Shown: piece after piece, positions 40,855-49,486 of the stretch
Position numbering within the stretch: the first letter of the stretch is position 1
Layout: every line of letters starts with the position of its first letter
DNA from: Anaerobacillus sp. CMMVII
Lineage (GTDB): Bacteria; Bacillota; Bacilli; Bacillales; Anaerobacillaceae
NCBI RefSeq assembly: GCF_025377685.1
Contig: NZ_JACEHK010000009.1
Span: 62,001-126,000, forward strand
DNA length: 64,000 nt
Reading direction: 5' to 3'
Notes under the pieces: generated by a model
What the model was told of the DNA's origin: nothing
Database searches by the model: none
Seen by the model: the letters and a program-made list of their open reading frames with translations, nothing else
Program-made: the position numbers and the translations under genes

Positions 40855-42303
40855 CTAGAAATCCTTCAAGGCTTTTTTGGCTTTTTTTCGTGAGAGATTA
40901 TAGGATTGCCAAGAACTATCTTGTTCCAAAATTTGTTCTCTTTTTTTAGATAACATTGTCTTCAAGCCAAATATCTCTGGATTTTCTTGATACAACTCGA
41001 CTAATGGCGGAATTGCTGAATAGGATAATTCGCCTAAGTAATCGATATCGATTTTCTTTGTTGCCTCATAGCGTGCTATATTCGTAGAAACAATCAACTG
41101 GTCGATGCCAACCATGTTTAAACCTACGTAATAAATCACTGCAGCAATCAAATAGAACCGTGCAAGTGGTACAACGATTTACCCATACTTTTACTAGTGT
41201 AAAAGAAAAAATAACAACAAGAAAATCATGAAGGAAATGCGCCAAAAACTCGTAAATGTAGTTATCCCATAGGTCCTGTTCATACATCATTAACCTTAAG
41301 AAAGCCGAAGATAGCAACACACTACTAAATAGTATTAGTATGTTAACAAAACCTTAATTGTTTTCGATTGTTGATTTTTCACATAGGTAACTGTCCTATT
41401 AAAATGAAAAAGTTGATGATCGTCACGAGTATTGAGTTCAAAAAACCCTCTTCTTGCATACTCGGCATAGGAAAATCCGGCTTGAAGTGTGCCACTAAAG
41501 AGATATTGAAAAACTGTACAACCGTCACAACCACAACAGAAAACAAGAGTTAACAAAGAGCAGATTGTTGTCACAATTGATGGTATCCCAATTCGTTTAA
41601 CTCTTCGCCTTTGGGACAACCTCTTTGATTTTCGTTGTTTTAGATAGATAATTGAAAAGTAACTATAAAAGACCCCTCGGTGAAGATGATAATTTTTAAA
41701 AGTGTCCAAAGTAGATCCGTTTGAAAGTTTAACATCAATTCTGGTATCACAAACAATAGGTCCGCAAATTTCTCGTCAGCTGAAGAAAGTAACGTGATAA
41801 TAATAAAGAGCAATGGCACTGAAAATAAGATGCCTAGACTTATTTTTTTTGCTGTTTGGTACGTAGATTTGTTGACCTTTCGTTTTACCTGTCTTCTACT
41901 GATTTTTGTCATCAGCTTTCCAAAGTTGAACATCTGCTCTACTTTTTTTATCAATAAGGCTAAAAAAGAACTTGAATACCAACGAACAATGGTAGGACTC
42001 AATACCAAAACTGTATGAACAAATACAAAGAAACGGTATGACTAGACTATTTAACTGATTAAAATATGGGTTAGAATATACGAAAAAACTTATTGTGAGT
42101 ACACCTATGGAGAAAAATAATAAGCCACTAATCTGTTTTTGTTGAAATTCTACCTTTCTAAAACGCAAGAAAAAAACAACATAAAACAGGGCGATAAACA
42201 TACTGTAGGAAACACCGACTTGATTTGTGAATATACAAACCTCTACTAGCACTGCCAACATCAGACAAACTCCAAGAAAGTACCAGTTTTGAACAATTTT
42301 CAT
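40855..42303 (-). pseudogene. DUF4173-type integral membrane protein, degraded by several frameshifts
   Basis: Five overlapping frames add up to a ~480-residue membrane protein. The start (ATG at 42303) has MKIVQNWYFLGVCLMLAVLV, FYVVFFLRFRKVEFQQKQIS and VYSNPYFNQLNSLVIPFLCI, typical of DUF4173 proteins. Later pieces give LFYSYFSIIYLKQRKSKRLS-like sequence and the C-terminal VGIDQLIVSTNIARYEATKK then IDIDYLGELSYSAIP. At least five single-base shifts are needed to read it through. It lies downstream of an intact HAAS protein and PadR regulator with which DUF4173 genes commonly associate. Function of the family is unknown. Confidence 0.75.
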
Positions 42304-42403
42304 GACAATCACTCCTTGTTTTATACATAGTAATTCTATGTAGGTGAGTAAAAAAATATATATTCTTTGTTACCTAGAATATCGATATAGATGGGCAAAA
42401 AAA

Positions 42404-43045
42404 TTAGATAGACCGACTCGTGCCCCAGCGAAAGCCGGCATAGCTAATTGGATAAAGAAATATCGTACAAATAATACAAACGGCTATAAATGGTGGTGTT
42501 AATAAAGGATCAAACCATTGGACTGGCATTATCTGAAAAACGACTAGCGCCATTAAAATCAAATTAGGCACTAAGGCAATATAAAACGTCCTTAAGAGTA
42601 GTTTTTTTCCACCTAATCCAAACTCTTTGCCAATTTCGTAGCCCAACAAGACCCAAAAAAACATGTAAAGAATAATTAATATTGAAGTAATGCTCGTCAA
42701 AACCTTCCACAGATCACTAATTAAAGGTGCGGGAATTTGATGATAGACAATCGTTAGGCAAACTCCACCGATGAAAAACAACAGGTTTACAGAAATGAAG
42801 GTCCATTGTATTTTTGATGGTGATACATCAAGTTCCTGGTTATACGCTTGAGCAACATCTTCTGGTCTACCGAATTTTTCAATAACTATAGCCATTGCCT
42901 CTGCACCAACGGCTCCTTCATGTAATAGGTCGTCGAGCATCTCTGAAATATGCAACTCAAATTCCTGCAATATCTCTTCAGCATTAGTAGTGGCCTTTAA
43001 GTCTTTTTTTAGAGCAAATAAATAATCGTCCTTATTTTGGATCAT
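42404..43045 (-). CDS. HAAS-domain membrane protein (PadR partner)
   Basis: A 213-residue protein. Residues ~1-75 form a HAAS domain ([20 protein letters not shown], then [16 protein letters not shown], then [15 protein letters not shown]), a helical module that typically pairs with a PadR repressor. Four membrane segments follow. The ATG at 43045 follows GGGAGAAAAGGG and overlaps the end of the PadR gene by 14 bases, so translation is coupled. It probably transmits an envelope signal; the broken DUF4173 gene is next downstream. Confidence 0.85.
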   Translation of the reverse strand: MIQNKDDYLFALKKDLKATTNAEEILQEFELHISEMLDDLLHEGAVGAEAMAIVIEKFGRPEDVAQAYNQELDVSPSKIQWTFISVNLLFFIGGVCLTIVYHQIPAPLISDLWKVLTSITSILIILYMFFWVLLGYEIGKEFGLGGKKLLLRTFYIALVPNLILMALVVFQIMPVQWFDPLLTPPFIAVCIICTIFLYPISYAGFRWGTSRSI

Positions 43046-43373
43046 ACCCTTTTCTCCCAATCACCTTATCAATTACACTAACAAAATTCTTCCATTCACT
43101 TGTTTTTTCTTCTAATATTTCTTTTCCAAGCTCAGTGATCCTGTAGTATTTTCGAGCTGGACCTTTGTCGGGTTGTTGCCAATAGGCTTCAATATATTGC
43201 TGTTTTTCTAATTTATGAAGGGCAGGATATAACGTCCCTTCTTTCACTTGTAAAATATGACCGCTACGTGCTTCCATCTCTTTTACGATTTCATAGCCGT
43301 ACATATCCTTTTCCTCTAACAACTGCAATAAAATTAAGGATGTACTCCCTTTTACAAGTTCTCGGTTAAACAT
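43032..43373 (-). CDS. PadR family transcriptional regulator
   Basis: A 113-residue winged-helix repressor: [20 protein letters not shown] then [27 protein letters not shown] (recognition helix) and [19 protein letters not shown] (beta wing and dimer helix). PadR proteins bind palindromic operators and are released by ligands or partner proteins. The start is ATG at 43373; a GTG four codons earlier is possible. First gene of the padR-HAAS-DUF4173 unit, so it probably autoregulates that unit. Confidence 0.9.
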   Translation of the reverse strand: MFNRELVKGSTSLILLQLLEEKDMYGYEIVKEMEARSGHILQVKEGTLYPALHKLEKQQYIEAYWQQPDKGPARKYYRITELGKEILEEKTSEWKNFVSVIDKVIGRKGYDPK

Positions 43374-43507
43374 GATCTTTTTCACCTACCTAGAATACAG
43401 AGGTATTAATGTATCTTTATCTTAGCTTTTTCAAATGAAGATTGCAACTTATTTTTGTAAGTATTTTACTAAAAGTGAAACTACCACCAAAATACTAGAG
43501 TCTTCCG

Positions 43508-43536
43508 TTGGAGAAGATTCCATCTAATGCTATAAT
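43508..43536 (+). promoter_or_regulatory. sigma-A-type promoter of the M42 peptidase gene
   Basis: TTGGAG (43508-43513), 17-base spacer, TATAAT (43531-43536), 47 bases before the start codon. The -10 box is perfect and the -35 matches 4 of 6. Confidence 0.6.
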
Positions 43537-43582
43537 AAAAAAATATTCGTGTCCCTAAATATAAACATAAGGAGTAGGTACT

Positions 43583-44647
43583 ATGTTTCAACTATTAAAA
43601 ACATTATCAAGCTTACATGGCCCGTGTGGTTTTGAGCAACCCGTAACGACTTGGATTAAGGATACCCTTCAGGATCTAGCCGATGATGTTCGTGTAGACG
43701 CATTAGGAAATGTTATTGCTAGAAAAAAAGGTAAAAAAAATGGACCCAAAACGATTATCACTGCTCACATGGATGAGGTAGGCTTTATTGTTAAAAAGAT
43801 TGAAAACAACGGTCTCATACGTTTTGAGAAACTTGGCGGACATGATGACCGAATTCTTCTTGCACAAAAAGTGCAAATTCGAACTCGAAAAGGGTTACTT
43901 ACTGGTGTAATCGGTACTATGTCAGCACATTTTGTCAAATTCGATGATCCGATGAAAGTTCGTAACCACCGTCAGCTTTACATAGATGTAGGAGCTTCAA
44001 GTAAAGAAGCGGCTCAGAGCTTAGGAATTGAAATTGGTAACCCAATTACTTGGGCTTCTTCCATCGATTTTTTAGGTAATGAAACAACTGGAAAAATTGT
44101 TGGCAAAGGCTTTGATGATCGTGCCGGTTGTGCAGTCATTATTCAAACATTACAAGAATTAAAAGACGCAGATTTTCATGGGGAGATTATCGCTATTTTT
44201 ACAGTACAAGAAGAGGTTGGTCTTCGAGGTGCGAAAGTTGCTGCTGAATCGGTTGAAGCAGATCTGGCCATTGCGATTGATACAACCGCTGTCAGTGACA
44301 CTCCTGAAGAAACCATGGATCAAAGTCTTTCATTAGGTAAAGGGACAGGGATTAAAATCATTGACTTTAGCTTAATCGCCCACCCAGCAGTGAAAGAAAA
44401 ATTAGTGGTCGTAGCTGAAGAACACAACATATCGTTCCAATACGAAGTGTTCCCAGGAATCGGTACAGACGGTGGCGCTGTTAGCCTCGCCAATAAAGGC
44501 ATTCCAACTGGAGTACTATCAATCCCTTCCCGTTATGCGCACTCCCCAGTTGAAGTCATTGATGTTGAAGATCTAGAAGCAACAAAAGAGTTACTAAAAC
44601 AGTTCATCCTCGCAGTGGATGAACGTGAGGAATTTCTTTTTATATAA
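43583..44647 (+). CDS. M42 family metallopeptidase (aminopeptidase)
   Basis: A 354-residue M42 peptidase of the FrvX/YsdC type, a cytoplasmic di-metal aminopeptidase forming large tetrahedral oligomers that trim peptides from the N-terminus. Metal ligands are visible: ITAHMDEVGF near 61 (His), VGKGFDDRAG near 180 (bridging Asp), FTVQEEVGLRG near 213 (catalytic Glu and metal Glu), AIAIDTTA near 234 and RYAHSPVEV near 319. Length is normal. Strong AAGGAG ribosome binding site and a clear promoter. It is monocistronic. Confidence 0.93.
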   Translation: MFQLLKTLSSLHGPCGFEQPVTTWIKDTLQDLADDVRVDALGNVIARKKGKKNGPKTIITAHMDEVGFIVKKIENNGLIRFEKLGGHDDRILLAQKVQIRTRKGLLTGVIGTMSAHFVKFDDPMKVRNHRQLYIDVGASSKEAAQSLGIEIGNPITWASSIDFLGNETTGKIVGKGFDDRAGCAVIIQTLQELKDADFHGEIIAIFTVQEEVGLRGAKVAAESVEADLAIAIDTTAVSDTPEETMDQSLSLGKGTGIKIIDFSLIAHPAVKEKLVVVAEEHNISFQYEVFPGIGTDGGAVSLANKGIPTGVLSIPSRYAHSPVEVIDVEDLEATKELLKQFILAVDEREEFLFI

Positions 44648-44718
44648 GAAAAGCGCAAGAAAAGGAGGGGTCTGACCCCCACCACTTTAAAGCTTTACAG
44701 CGGTGGGGGTCAGACCCC
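44648..44718. repeat. R2 repeat behind an R1 left end
   Basis: AAGAAAAGCGCAAG follows the peptidase stop codon, as the R1 copies do after other genes, but R1 ends there and R2 continues: GGGGTCTGACCCCCACCACT, TTAAAGCTTTACAGC, GGTGGGGGTCAGACCCC. It suggests R2 inserted into, or replaced, an R1 copy. Confidence 0.75.
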
Positions 44719-44720
44719 AA

Positions 44721-44800
44721 TGAAAGTTCACTTTCATCATTAAGAATGTAAATCTATTTTGAGCTACCTGAACTTGATAAGAGAAAGTGAACTTTCGAAG
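44721..44800. repeat. R4 element, copy 2
   Basis: GAAAGTTCACTTTCATCATT, AAGAATGTAAATCTATTTT, then AGAGAAAGTGAACTTTCGAAG. About 80 bp, close to the copy at 20721-20799 and abutting R2. Confidence 0.75.
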
Positions 44801-44830
44801 TTTAACTATTTACAGAGTAGACCCCATTTT

Positions 44831-45364
44831 TTAGTTAGAATCAGTTATAAATCCTTCGAAATCAATGATCTGACTTTTGGAGATCCCAAAGTGCTTATAT
44901 TCAATAAGGATACCGTTCACATCATTTGTATAATTTGTATCGATAAGTTCAAGTTTGAAAACTATGTCAAACAATTCATTATTTACTTTGTAACCATTAA
45001 CAGGAATGAAAGTATCTAAAAATCCTCCCTTAATAACACTTGCTTCATCAAGTACACCAATACTATTTTGTTTTCCATTTTTACCACTATCGATAAAACT
45101 AGTGACTCGTAATAGTTCGTTTGGTTGTTTGCCTGCAGTTGCCATGCCTCGAATGACAGAGATGTCTGTTATGGTTGGGCTACCTAAGCCTTCCCATTTT
45201 ACCCCATATCCAATATAAACCGTTTGATGTTCTTCGAGTGCCTCTAATGAAGTAGTCGAATAACTCCAATTTGAAAACTTACCGTAATCTAAAATATAGA
45301 AAAATATAACACCAAAAATTAACAATATGAAAGTAAATATTGCAAGAGACACTATTTTTTTCAT
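44831..45364 (-). CDS. membrane-anchored extracytoplasmic protein of unknown function
   Basis: A 177-residue protein with an N-terminal anchor (IVSLAIFTFILLIFGVIFFY) and no lipobox, then a soluble domain (SLEALEEHQTVYIGYGVKWE through FKLELIDTNYTNDVNGILIE). AGAGGAG precedes its start. I recognise no family. Its 3' end is next to the R2/R4 repeat cluster. Confidence 0.6.
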   Translation of the reverse strand: MKKIVSLAIFTFILLIFGVIFFYILDYGKFSNWSYSTTSLEALEEHQTVYIGYGVKWEGLGSPTITDISVIRGMATAGKQPNELLRVTSFIDSGKNGKQNSIGVLDEASVIKGGFLDTFIPVNGYKVNNELFDIVFKLELIDTNYTNDVNGILIEYKHFGISKSQIIDFEGFITDSN

Positions 45365-45438
45365 TCTTCATTCACTCCTCTTTGATAATGTATAAGTATG
45401 TTGTTGAATGCTATTCTATCAATCTAGCTATAGTACTT

Positions 45439-45999
45439 TTATAATATGAATTTTTCTTTAATAATTTGTGCAACTTCTTTTGAACTTAGATTTGTATTAT
45501 TGATCCTAAGGTAGTTTTCTTTTGTTATTTCTCCGTCTTTTGAATTTAATCTATATCTTTCCATGCTGATTTTTAAATCATTTTCTGACCAATCGATATT
45601 TCGTTTTGTAGGCTTATGTGCAAGGCGGTGTGGACTTTTATTTCGTTGGATTCTTTCTTCAATATCTGCTTCTAGTTCTACAAAATAAATAGTACCACCT
45701 CTAGCTTCAAAAATATTACAGACGTTTTCAACATAATCCCAATCTTCTTTTTGGTCGAAAGCCCATACATAAGTAAAGATCAAGCCATATAAGTCACTTT
45801 TGGAAACCTCTTCAAAGATCTCTTGGCGAAATTTATGGACTAGCCTCTTCCCTGCCTCAGTTCCATAACTAAAAAAAGGTGTAACAAGCTCAATGGTCAT
45901 ATGGTTATGAAAAAGCTTCAAGTCAGTAATTTTTTCTAACTCATGACCAATGGTCATCTTTCCTACTGCCTGCGGTCCAAATATTAATAGAAATTTCAA
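45439..45999 (-). CDS. P-loop kinase-like protein (AAA/shikimate-kinase fold)
   Basis: About 186 residues. Walker A is GPQAVGKMTIG near residues 7-17; a conserved FHNHMTIELVTPFF stretch near 31-44, YFVELEADIEERIQRNKSPH near 104-123 and RLAHKPTKR near 125-133 (lid arginines) are typical of a group of nucleotide/shikimate-kinase-like proteins in Bacillus. The substrate is unknown. The start is a TTG at 45999 with CGGGGTGA upstream, or a codon three earlier. The phosphate-binding loop is intact. Confidence 0.75.
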   Translation of the reverse strand: MKFLLIFGPQAVGKMTIGHELEKITDLKLFHNHMTIELVTPFFSYGTEAGKRLVHKFRQEIFEEVSKSDLYGLIFTYVWAFDQKEDWDYVENVCNIFEARGGTIYFVELEADIEERIQRNKSPHRLAHKPTKRNIDWSENDLKISMERYRLNSKDGEITKENYLRINNTNLSSKEVAQIIKEKFIL

Positions 46000-46200
46000 A
46001 ATAATCACCCCGAAAAAAAGATAGAGAATTCTTTTAACAAAACAGAAATTTAGGATGGTAGTAATATCAAATAAAGTTTAGAACTTTGATATTTTTAACA
46101 TATAATTCCAATGAAATAAGTTTATATCCTGTTTTAATCCTTTGCAACTGTATATTTTTGTTCGTTGGTTTGAAACTACAATTTATAAGGAGGGATTATT

Positions 46201-46329
46201 TTGGAAAATAAGAAAACTACCGTTAGCGGAACAAACATTGAGGAAGTAAAACGCCTAAATAAACAATCAGGACTCTCATACAACGAGGCTAAAAGAATTT
46301 TAGCCGTAAAAAAAGGATTTCTTAAATGA
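46201..46329 (+). CDS. 42-residue protein, weakly gamma-SASP-like
   Basis: TTG at 46201 preceded by AAGGAGGGATTATT, a very strong site. The product MENKKTTVSGTNIEEVKRLN then KQSGLSYNEAKRILAVKK ends GFLK. The SGTNIEEVKRLNKQS motif faintly resembles the repeat of gamma-type small acid-soluble spore proteins, but it is single and lacks the Gln/Ala richness, so I only note it. It is followed by an R2 copy. Confidence 0.6.
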   Translation: MENKKTTVSGTNIEEVKRLNKQSGLSYNEAKRILAVKKGFLK

Positions 46330-46349
46330 GGACCAATTAAAGTGATATA

Positions 46350-46404
46350 GGGGGTCTGACCCCCGCTGAGTTAAAGCGTTAATGCAGCGGGGGTCAGACC
46401 CCAT
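46350..46404. repeat. R2 repeat, complete copy
   Basis: GGGGTCTGACCCCCGCTGAG, TTAAAGCGTTAATGCAG, CGGGGGTCAGACCCC. An inverted pair of GGGGTCTGACCCC palindromes with a CTGAGTTAAAGCGTTAATGCAG centre, which carries compensatory changes from other copies. Confidence 0.85.
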
Positions 46405-46426
46405 ATTGTTATTGGTAACATTGCCT

Positions 46427-46576
46427 TTATACTTTAATTCCTTCAAGCCAATCTTTATAACAATTTTTGCAGAGTTCTTTTTCTACATGCTCTCCTTCGC
46501 TAATGAAATGAGCATGGTAAGAAACAGTCTCTCCAAGAACATCGTCGCAATAAAAGCATTGATTTTCTGTTGCCAT
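46427..46576 (-). CDS. 49-residue zinc-ribbon-like protein
   Basis: ATG at 46576 after GAGGTGAGAATAG. The product has CFYCDDVLGETVSYHAHF then a second pair KELCKNCYKDWLEG, a CxxC...CxxC arrangement about 25 residues apart typical of a small zinc ribbon. No domain beyond that. It is monocistronic and ends at KV followed by TAA. Function unknown; the fold suggests metal-supported binding to protein or nucleic acid. Confidence 0.65.
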   Translation of the reverse strand: MATENQCFYCDDVLGETVSYHAHFISEGEHVEKELCKNCYKDWLEGIKV

Positions 46577-46665
46577 AACCTATTCTCACCTCTTTCATAT
46601 CATTATTATTTCCATGAAACTAGATCATTACTAAGTAATTTATAAAATAATGTTGATTATCATAG

Positions 46666-46699
46666 AAAAATGACTTAGATCATTTTCTAAGTCATTTTT
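46666..46699. terminator. bidirectional intrinsic terminator
   Basis: AAAAATGACTTAGA-TCATTT-TCTAAGTCATTTTT, a perfect 14-bp stem between the zinc-ribbon gene and the histidine-phosphatase gene. Confidence 0.85.
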
Positions 46700-46869
46700 C
46701 TAGCACCTAATCTATTTCAAATTTAATTTTACTGCTTAGGACCCTACAATGAATAAAACTTCGTAACATTGAATCAGCCTGCTTCTGTCCGAACTTCAAC
46801 GCCATTCATTTACACCAATAAATACTACCTTAAATGAGAATTTCACCTGATAGGTCAGTCACTTTGCAA

Positions 46870-47409
46870 TTAGTTGACAGAGTTAAAGTGATAAACTTTG
46901 TATCCCCCATTATTGGATGAGTACTTTAATATATTCCCGTCTTTTGGTATCCCTTCAAAGTAAGCGCCTATACAACCCGTCGTGCATCTATGACCTGATA
47001 TCAAAATGTTTACGTCATTATTCCCATAGCCAACTTCTAGTTCCCTCATGAAACCAAAGACTCTTTTTATGTAACTCTCGATTTGCTCCACTCCATTATA
47101 TACACATGAATCAGGTACTACTCCTGCCATGAATACTTCGCCTTTTTTTAATCTATCAGCTTCTCCTAAATCAAAAACGTCGATCCTGGGATCAATTTTT
47201 GCTTTTAAACCTGTAGCAAGTTCAGCTGTTTGAATTGCTCTTTCTTGAGGTGAAGAAAATATGTAATCAAAAGTAACATCTTTAAGTTTTTCTTTTAAGG
47301 ATTCAGCTTGTGCAATTCCGTCATCGTTTAAAGGTAATCCCAATCGTCCCTGCAGTCTTCCTTCCTTATTTAGATTTGTTTGGCCATGTCGAATTACATA
47401 AATCATCAT
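46870..47409 (-). CDS. histidine phosphatase (phosphoglycerate mutase-like) superfamily protein
   Basis: A 179-residue histidine phosphatase. The catalytic VIRHGQTNLN is near residues 5-14, IFSSPQERAIQTAE near 50-63 supplies the second phosphate-binding arginine, and ILISGHRCTTGC near 135-146 the second histidine. Proteins of this group dephosphorylate sugar or nucleotide phosphates and are rarely true mutases. The start (ATG ATG after GGAGGGGGAGA) lies inside the 3' end of nagA, with 44 bases of overlap, so the two genes form one minus-strand unit. Confidence 0.88.
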   Translation of the reverse strand: MMIYVIRHGQTNLNKEGRLQGRLGLPLNDDGIAQAESLKEKLKDVTFDYIFSSPQERAIQTAELATGLKAKIDPRIDVFDLGEADRLKKGEVFMAGVVPDSCVYNGVEQIESYIKRVFGFMRELEVGYGNNDVNILISGHRCTTGCIGAYFEGIPKDGNILKYSSNNGGYKVYHFNSVN

Positions 47410-48589
47410 TCTCCCCCTCCTGATTTAACTGCTGAAAAGCAACTTCTCCCTTACAAATTGTTAAAACGACATCAAGATTTTCATTTAATACTACTAGATC
47501 TGCGTCTTTACCTATTTCTAGACTACCTTTATTGAACATCTTTAATTGTCTGGCGGGATTGACAGAGGTCATCTGTACTACATCTGACAAAGAGCATTTT
47601 GTAAAATTCAACATATTTTTCAGGGCGTCATTCATGGAAAGTACACTACCAGCAAGAGTTCTATCAGCTAAGGTTGCTTTGCCCTGTTTTACGGTCACTT
47701 GTTGTTGACCTAGATGAAAAGATCCATCTCCTAAACCTTTTGCTCGCATCGAGTCGGTGATTAAAACAAGTCCATCTTTGCCTTTTAATTTATATGCAAG
47801 GTCAATCATTTCTGGATGAACATGAATCCCGTCAACAATGAGTTCACATAAGAGGTTGTGAGAATTTAAAGCACTTCCAACTACGCCTGGTTCTCGGTGG
47901 TGAAGACCTCTCATCGCATTAAAAAGATGAGTAACCTGGGAAGCCCCCGCATCGATCGCCCTAGTTACTTGCTGGCTGGCGGCATTAGAGTGTCCAATAG
48001 AAGAAATAACGCCTATTTCCGTTAAGTGTTTTATCAATTCAATACCACCAGTAATTTCTGGAGCTAAGGTTACGAGGCGAATGTTATTTTTTGCTAGACG
48101 TTGAAAATCAGTAAATGTTTGTAAGCATGGGTTGATCATATGATTACGATCCTGTGCTCCTGCTCTTTCAGGTGAAATAAACGGACCTTCAAGATGTATA
48201 CCTAGAATTTCTGCCTTTCCACTTGTATTGTTTTTTTCAATAAACTTTCCCGATGTCTTCAAAGATTGATGAATAGTAGGAATATCCTCAGTTAATGTTG
48301 TAGCAAGAAAACTTGTTGTTCCTTCCTGAGGAAGTGTTCGACAAATCGTCTCAAGTGATTCTAGGCTTCCATCCATTACGTCAGAGCCGGCGGTACCGTG
48401 GATATGAAGGTCAATCATGCCTGGAATTATAGAAATGTTTGATTTAAATTCAAATGTTTTAATATCCTGGCATTCCCGCCATTCAGTCATGGGGCCAACA
48501 TTTTGTATGATTCCATTTTCAATTACTATAAAGCCATGTTCGAATACTTGAAAGCCAGTATAAACCTTACCTTTGACTAAAATTCTCAT
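47366..48589 (-). CDS. nagA: N-acetylglucosamine-6-phosphate deacetylase
   Basis: A 407-residue amidohydrolase that converts N-acetylglucosamine 6-phosphate to glucosamine 6-phosphate and acetate, in amino-sugar salvage. Metal and substrate motifs: IPGMIDLHIHGTAGSDVMDG near 55-74 (HxH), LGIHLEGPFI near 130 (metal Glu), SIGHSNA near 196, THLFNAM near 220, and the catalytic aspartate in LITDSMRAKG near 277. The C-terminal ~15 residues extend past the usual end into the overlapping phosphatase gene. No nagB is adjacent. Confidence 0.93.
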   Translation of the reverse strand: MRILVKGKVYTGFQVFEHGFIVIENGIIQNVGPMTEWRECQDIKTFEFKSNISIIPGMIDLHIHGTAGSDVMDGSLESLETICRTLPQEGTTSFLATTLTEDIPTIHQSLKTSGKFIEKNNTSGKAEILGIHLEGPFISPERAGAQDRNHMINPCLQTFTDFQRLAKNNIRLVTLAPEITGGIELIKHLTEIGVISSIGHSNAASQQVTRAIDAGASQVTHLFNAMRGLHHREPGVVGSALNSHNLLCELIVDGIHVHPEMIDLAYKLKGKDGLVLITDSMRAKGLGDGSFHLGQQQVTVKQGKATLADRTLAGSVLSMNDALKNMLNFTKCSLSDVVQMTSVNPARQLKMFNKGSLEIGKDADLVVLNENLDVVLTICKGEVAFQQLNQEGENDDLCNSTWPNKSK

Positions 48590-48704
48590 AGTTTCACACC
48601 CAATTTGACATTGATATGCTATCTATTATTACTAATTAATGGTAAAAAATCTATCGGTTTAGTAAAATAGTGATAAAGAATTTTTAGATAAGAGGGAATG
48701 CTAC

Positions 48705-49403
48705 ATGAACTTTAAAAAAATCTTTCTTTTATTGTGTATGACAGTTCTGATCGGAGGCGCTTTTTTTATCACGTTTTATAGAAATGGTATGATCCTTGAC
48801 TCAATGAATATTCACCTTGAATTTCCACTTACAAAGGCTGTTGTTGTTCCTGATGATACTGTGATGGTTGATCGAAATAACAATGGAATCCCTGACCCGA
48901 TTGATATCGTAAATGCTGCTCGAAAAGAAGTTGAACAACGTACTAAATATGAAAGCAACTACTATGGTGGAGGGTATCCCCCTGATGATGAAGGTGTTTG
49001 TACAGATGTGGTATGGCGCGGGCTTTTTGGAGCTGAAATAAACTTAAAAGATGTCATGGACGAGGATATTAAGGAAAACACGAAGCTATATCCACGAGTT
49101 GGTGGAAAACCCGATCCGAACATTGATTTTCGCCGAGTGCCGAACCAGTACGTGTTTTTTGAACGTTATACCGAGGTTTTAACTACTGAACTAATTCCGG
49201 GGGATATTGAAAATTTACGTGAATGGCAGCCAGGTGATATTGTTTTGTTTTTAGATGGATTTCATCATGTAGCCATCGTCTCAGATCGCCGAGCAAAAGA
49301 TGGAACACCATATATTATTCATAACAATCCCCCTTTTGCAGCGGAAATTAAATTAAAATCAATCAAAACACCAATCGCAGGTCATTATCGGTGGAATTAT
49401 TAA
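48705..49403 (+). CDS. DUF1287-type (YijF-like) extracytoplasmic protein
   Basis: A 232-residue protein with an N-terminal anchor or signal (IFLLLCMTVLIGGAFFITFY) and a domain of the DUF1287 type: YYGGGYPPDDEGVCTDVVWR near residues 86-105, then GDIVLFLDGFHHVAIVSDRR near 182-201 and IIHNNPPFAAE. The Cys-His-Asn pattern is that of NlpC/P60-like amidases, so hydrolysis of a cell-wall amide is likely but not shown. It is divergently transcribed from nagA across ~115 bp. Confidence 0.85.
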   Translation: MNFKKIFLLLCMTVLIGGAFFITFYRNGMILDSMNIHLEFPLTKAVVVPDDTVMVDRNNNGIPDPIDIVNAARKEVEQRTKYESNYYGGGYPPDDEGVCTDVVWRGLFGAEINLKDVMDEDIKENTKLYPRVGGKPDPNIDFRRVPNQYVFFERYTEVLTTELIPGDIENLREWQPGDIVLFLDGFHHVAIVSDRRAKDGTPYIIHNNPPFAAEIKLKSIKTPIAGHYRWNY

Positions 49404-49410
49404 GTATTAT

Positions 49411-49482
49411 AAGGGGTCTTGTTTTAAGGGGTCTGACCCCCACTGCTTTAAAGCTTTAGTGCAGTGGGGGTCAGACCCCTTT
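49411..49482. repeat. R2 repeat, complete copy
   Basis: AAGGGGTCTTGTTTTA, then GGGGTCTGACCCCCACTGCT, TTAAAGCTTTAGTGCAG, TGGGGGTCAGACCCC. It sits between convergent genes and could fold into a double hairpin. Confidence 0.85.
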
Positions 49483-49486
49483 ATTT

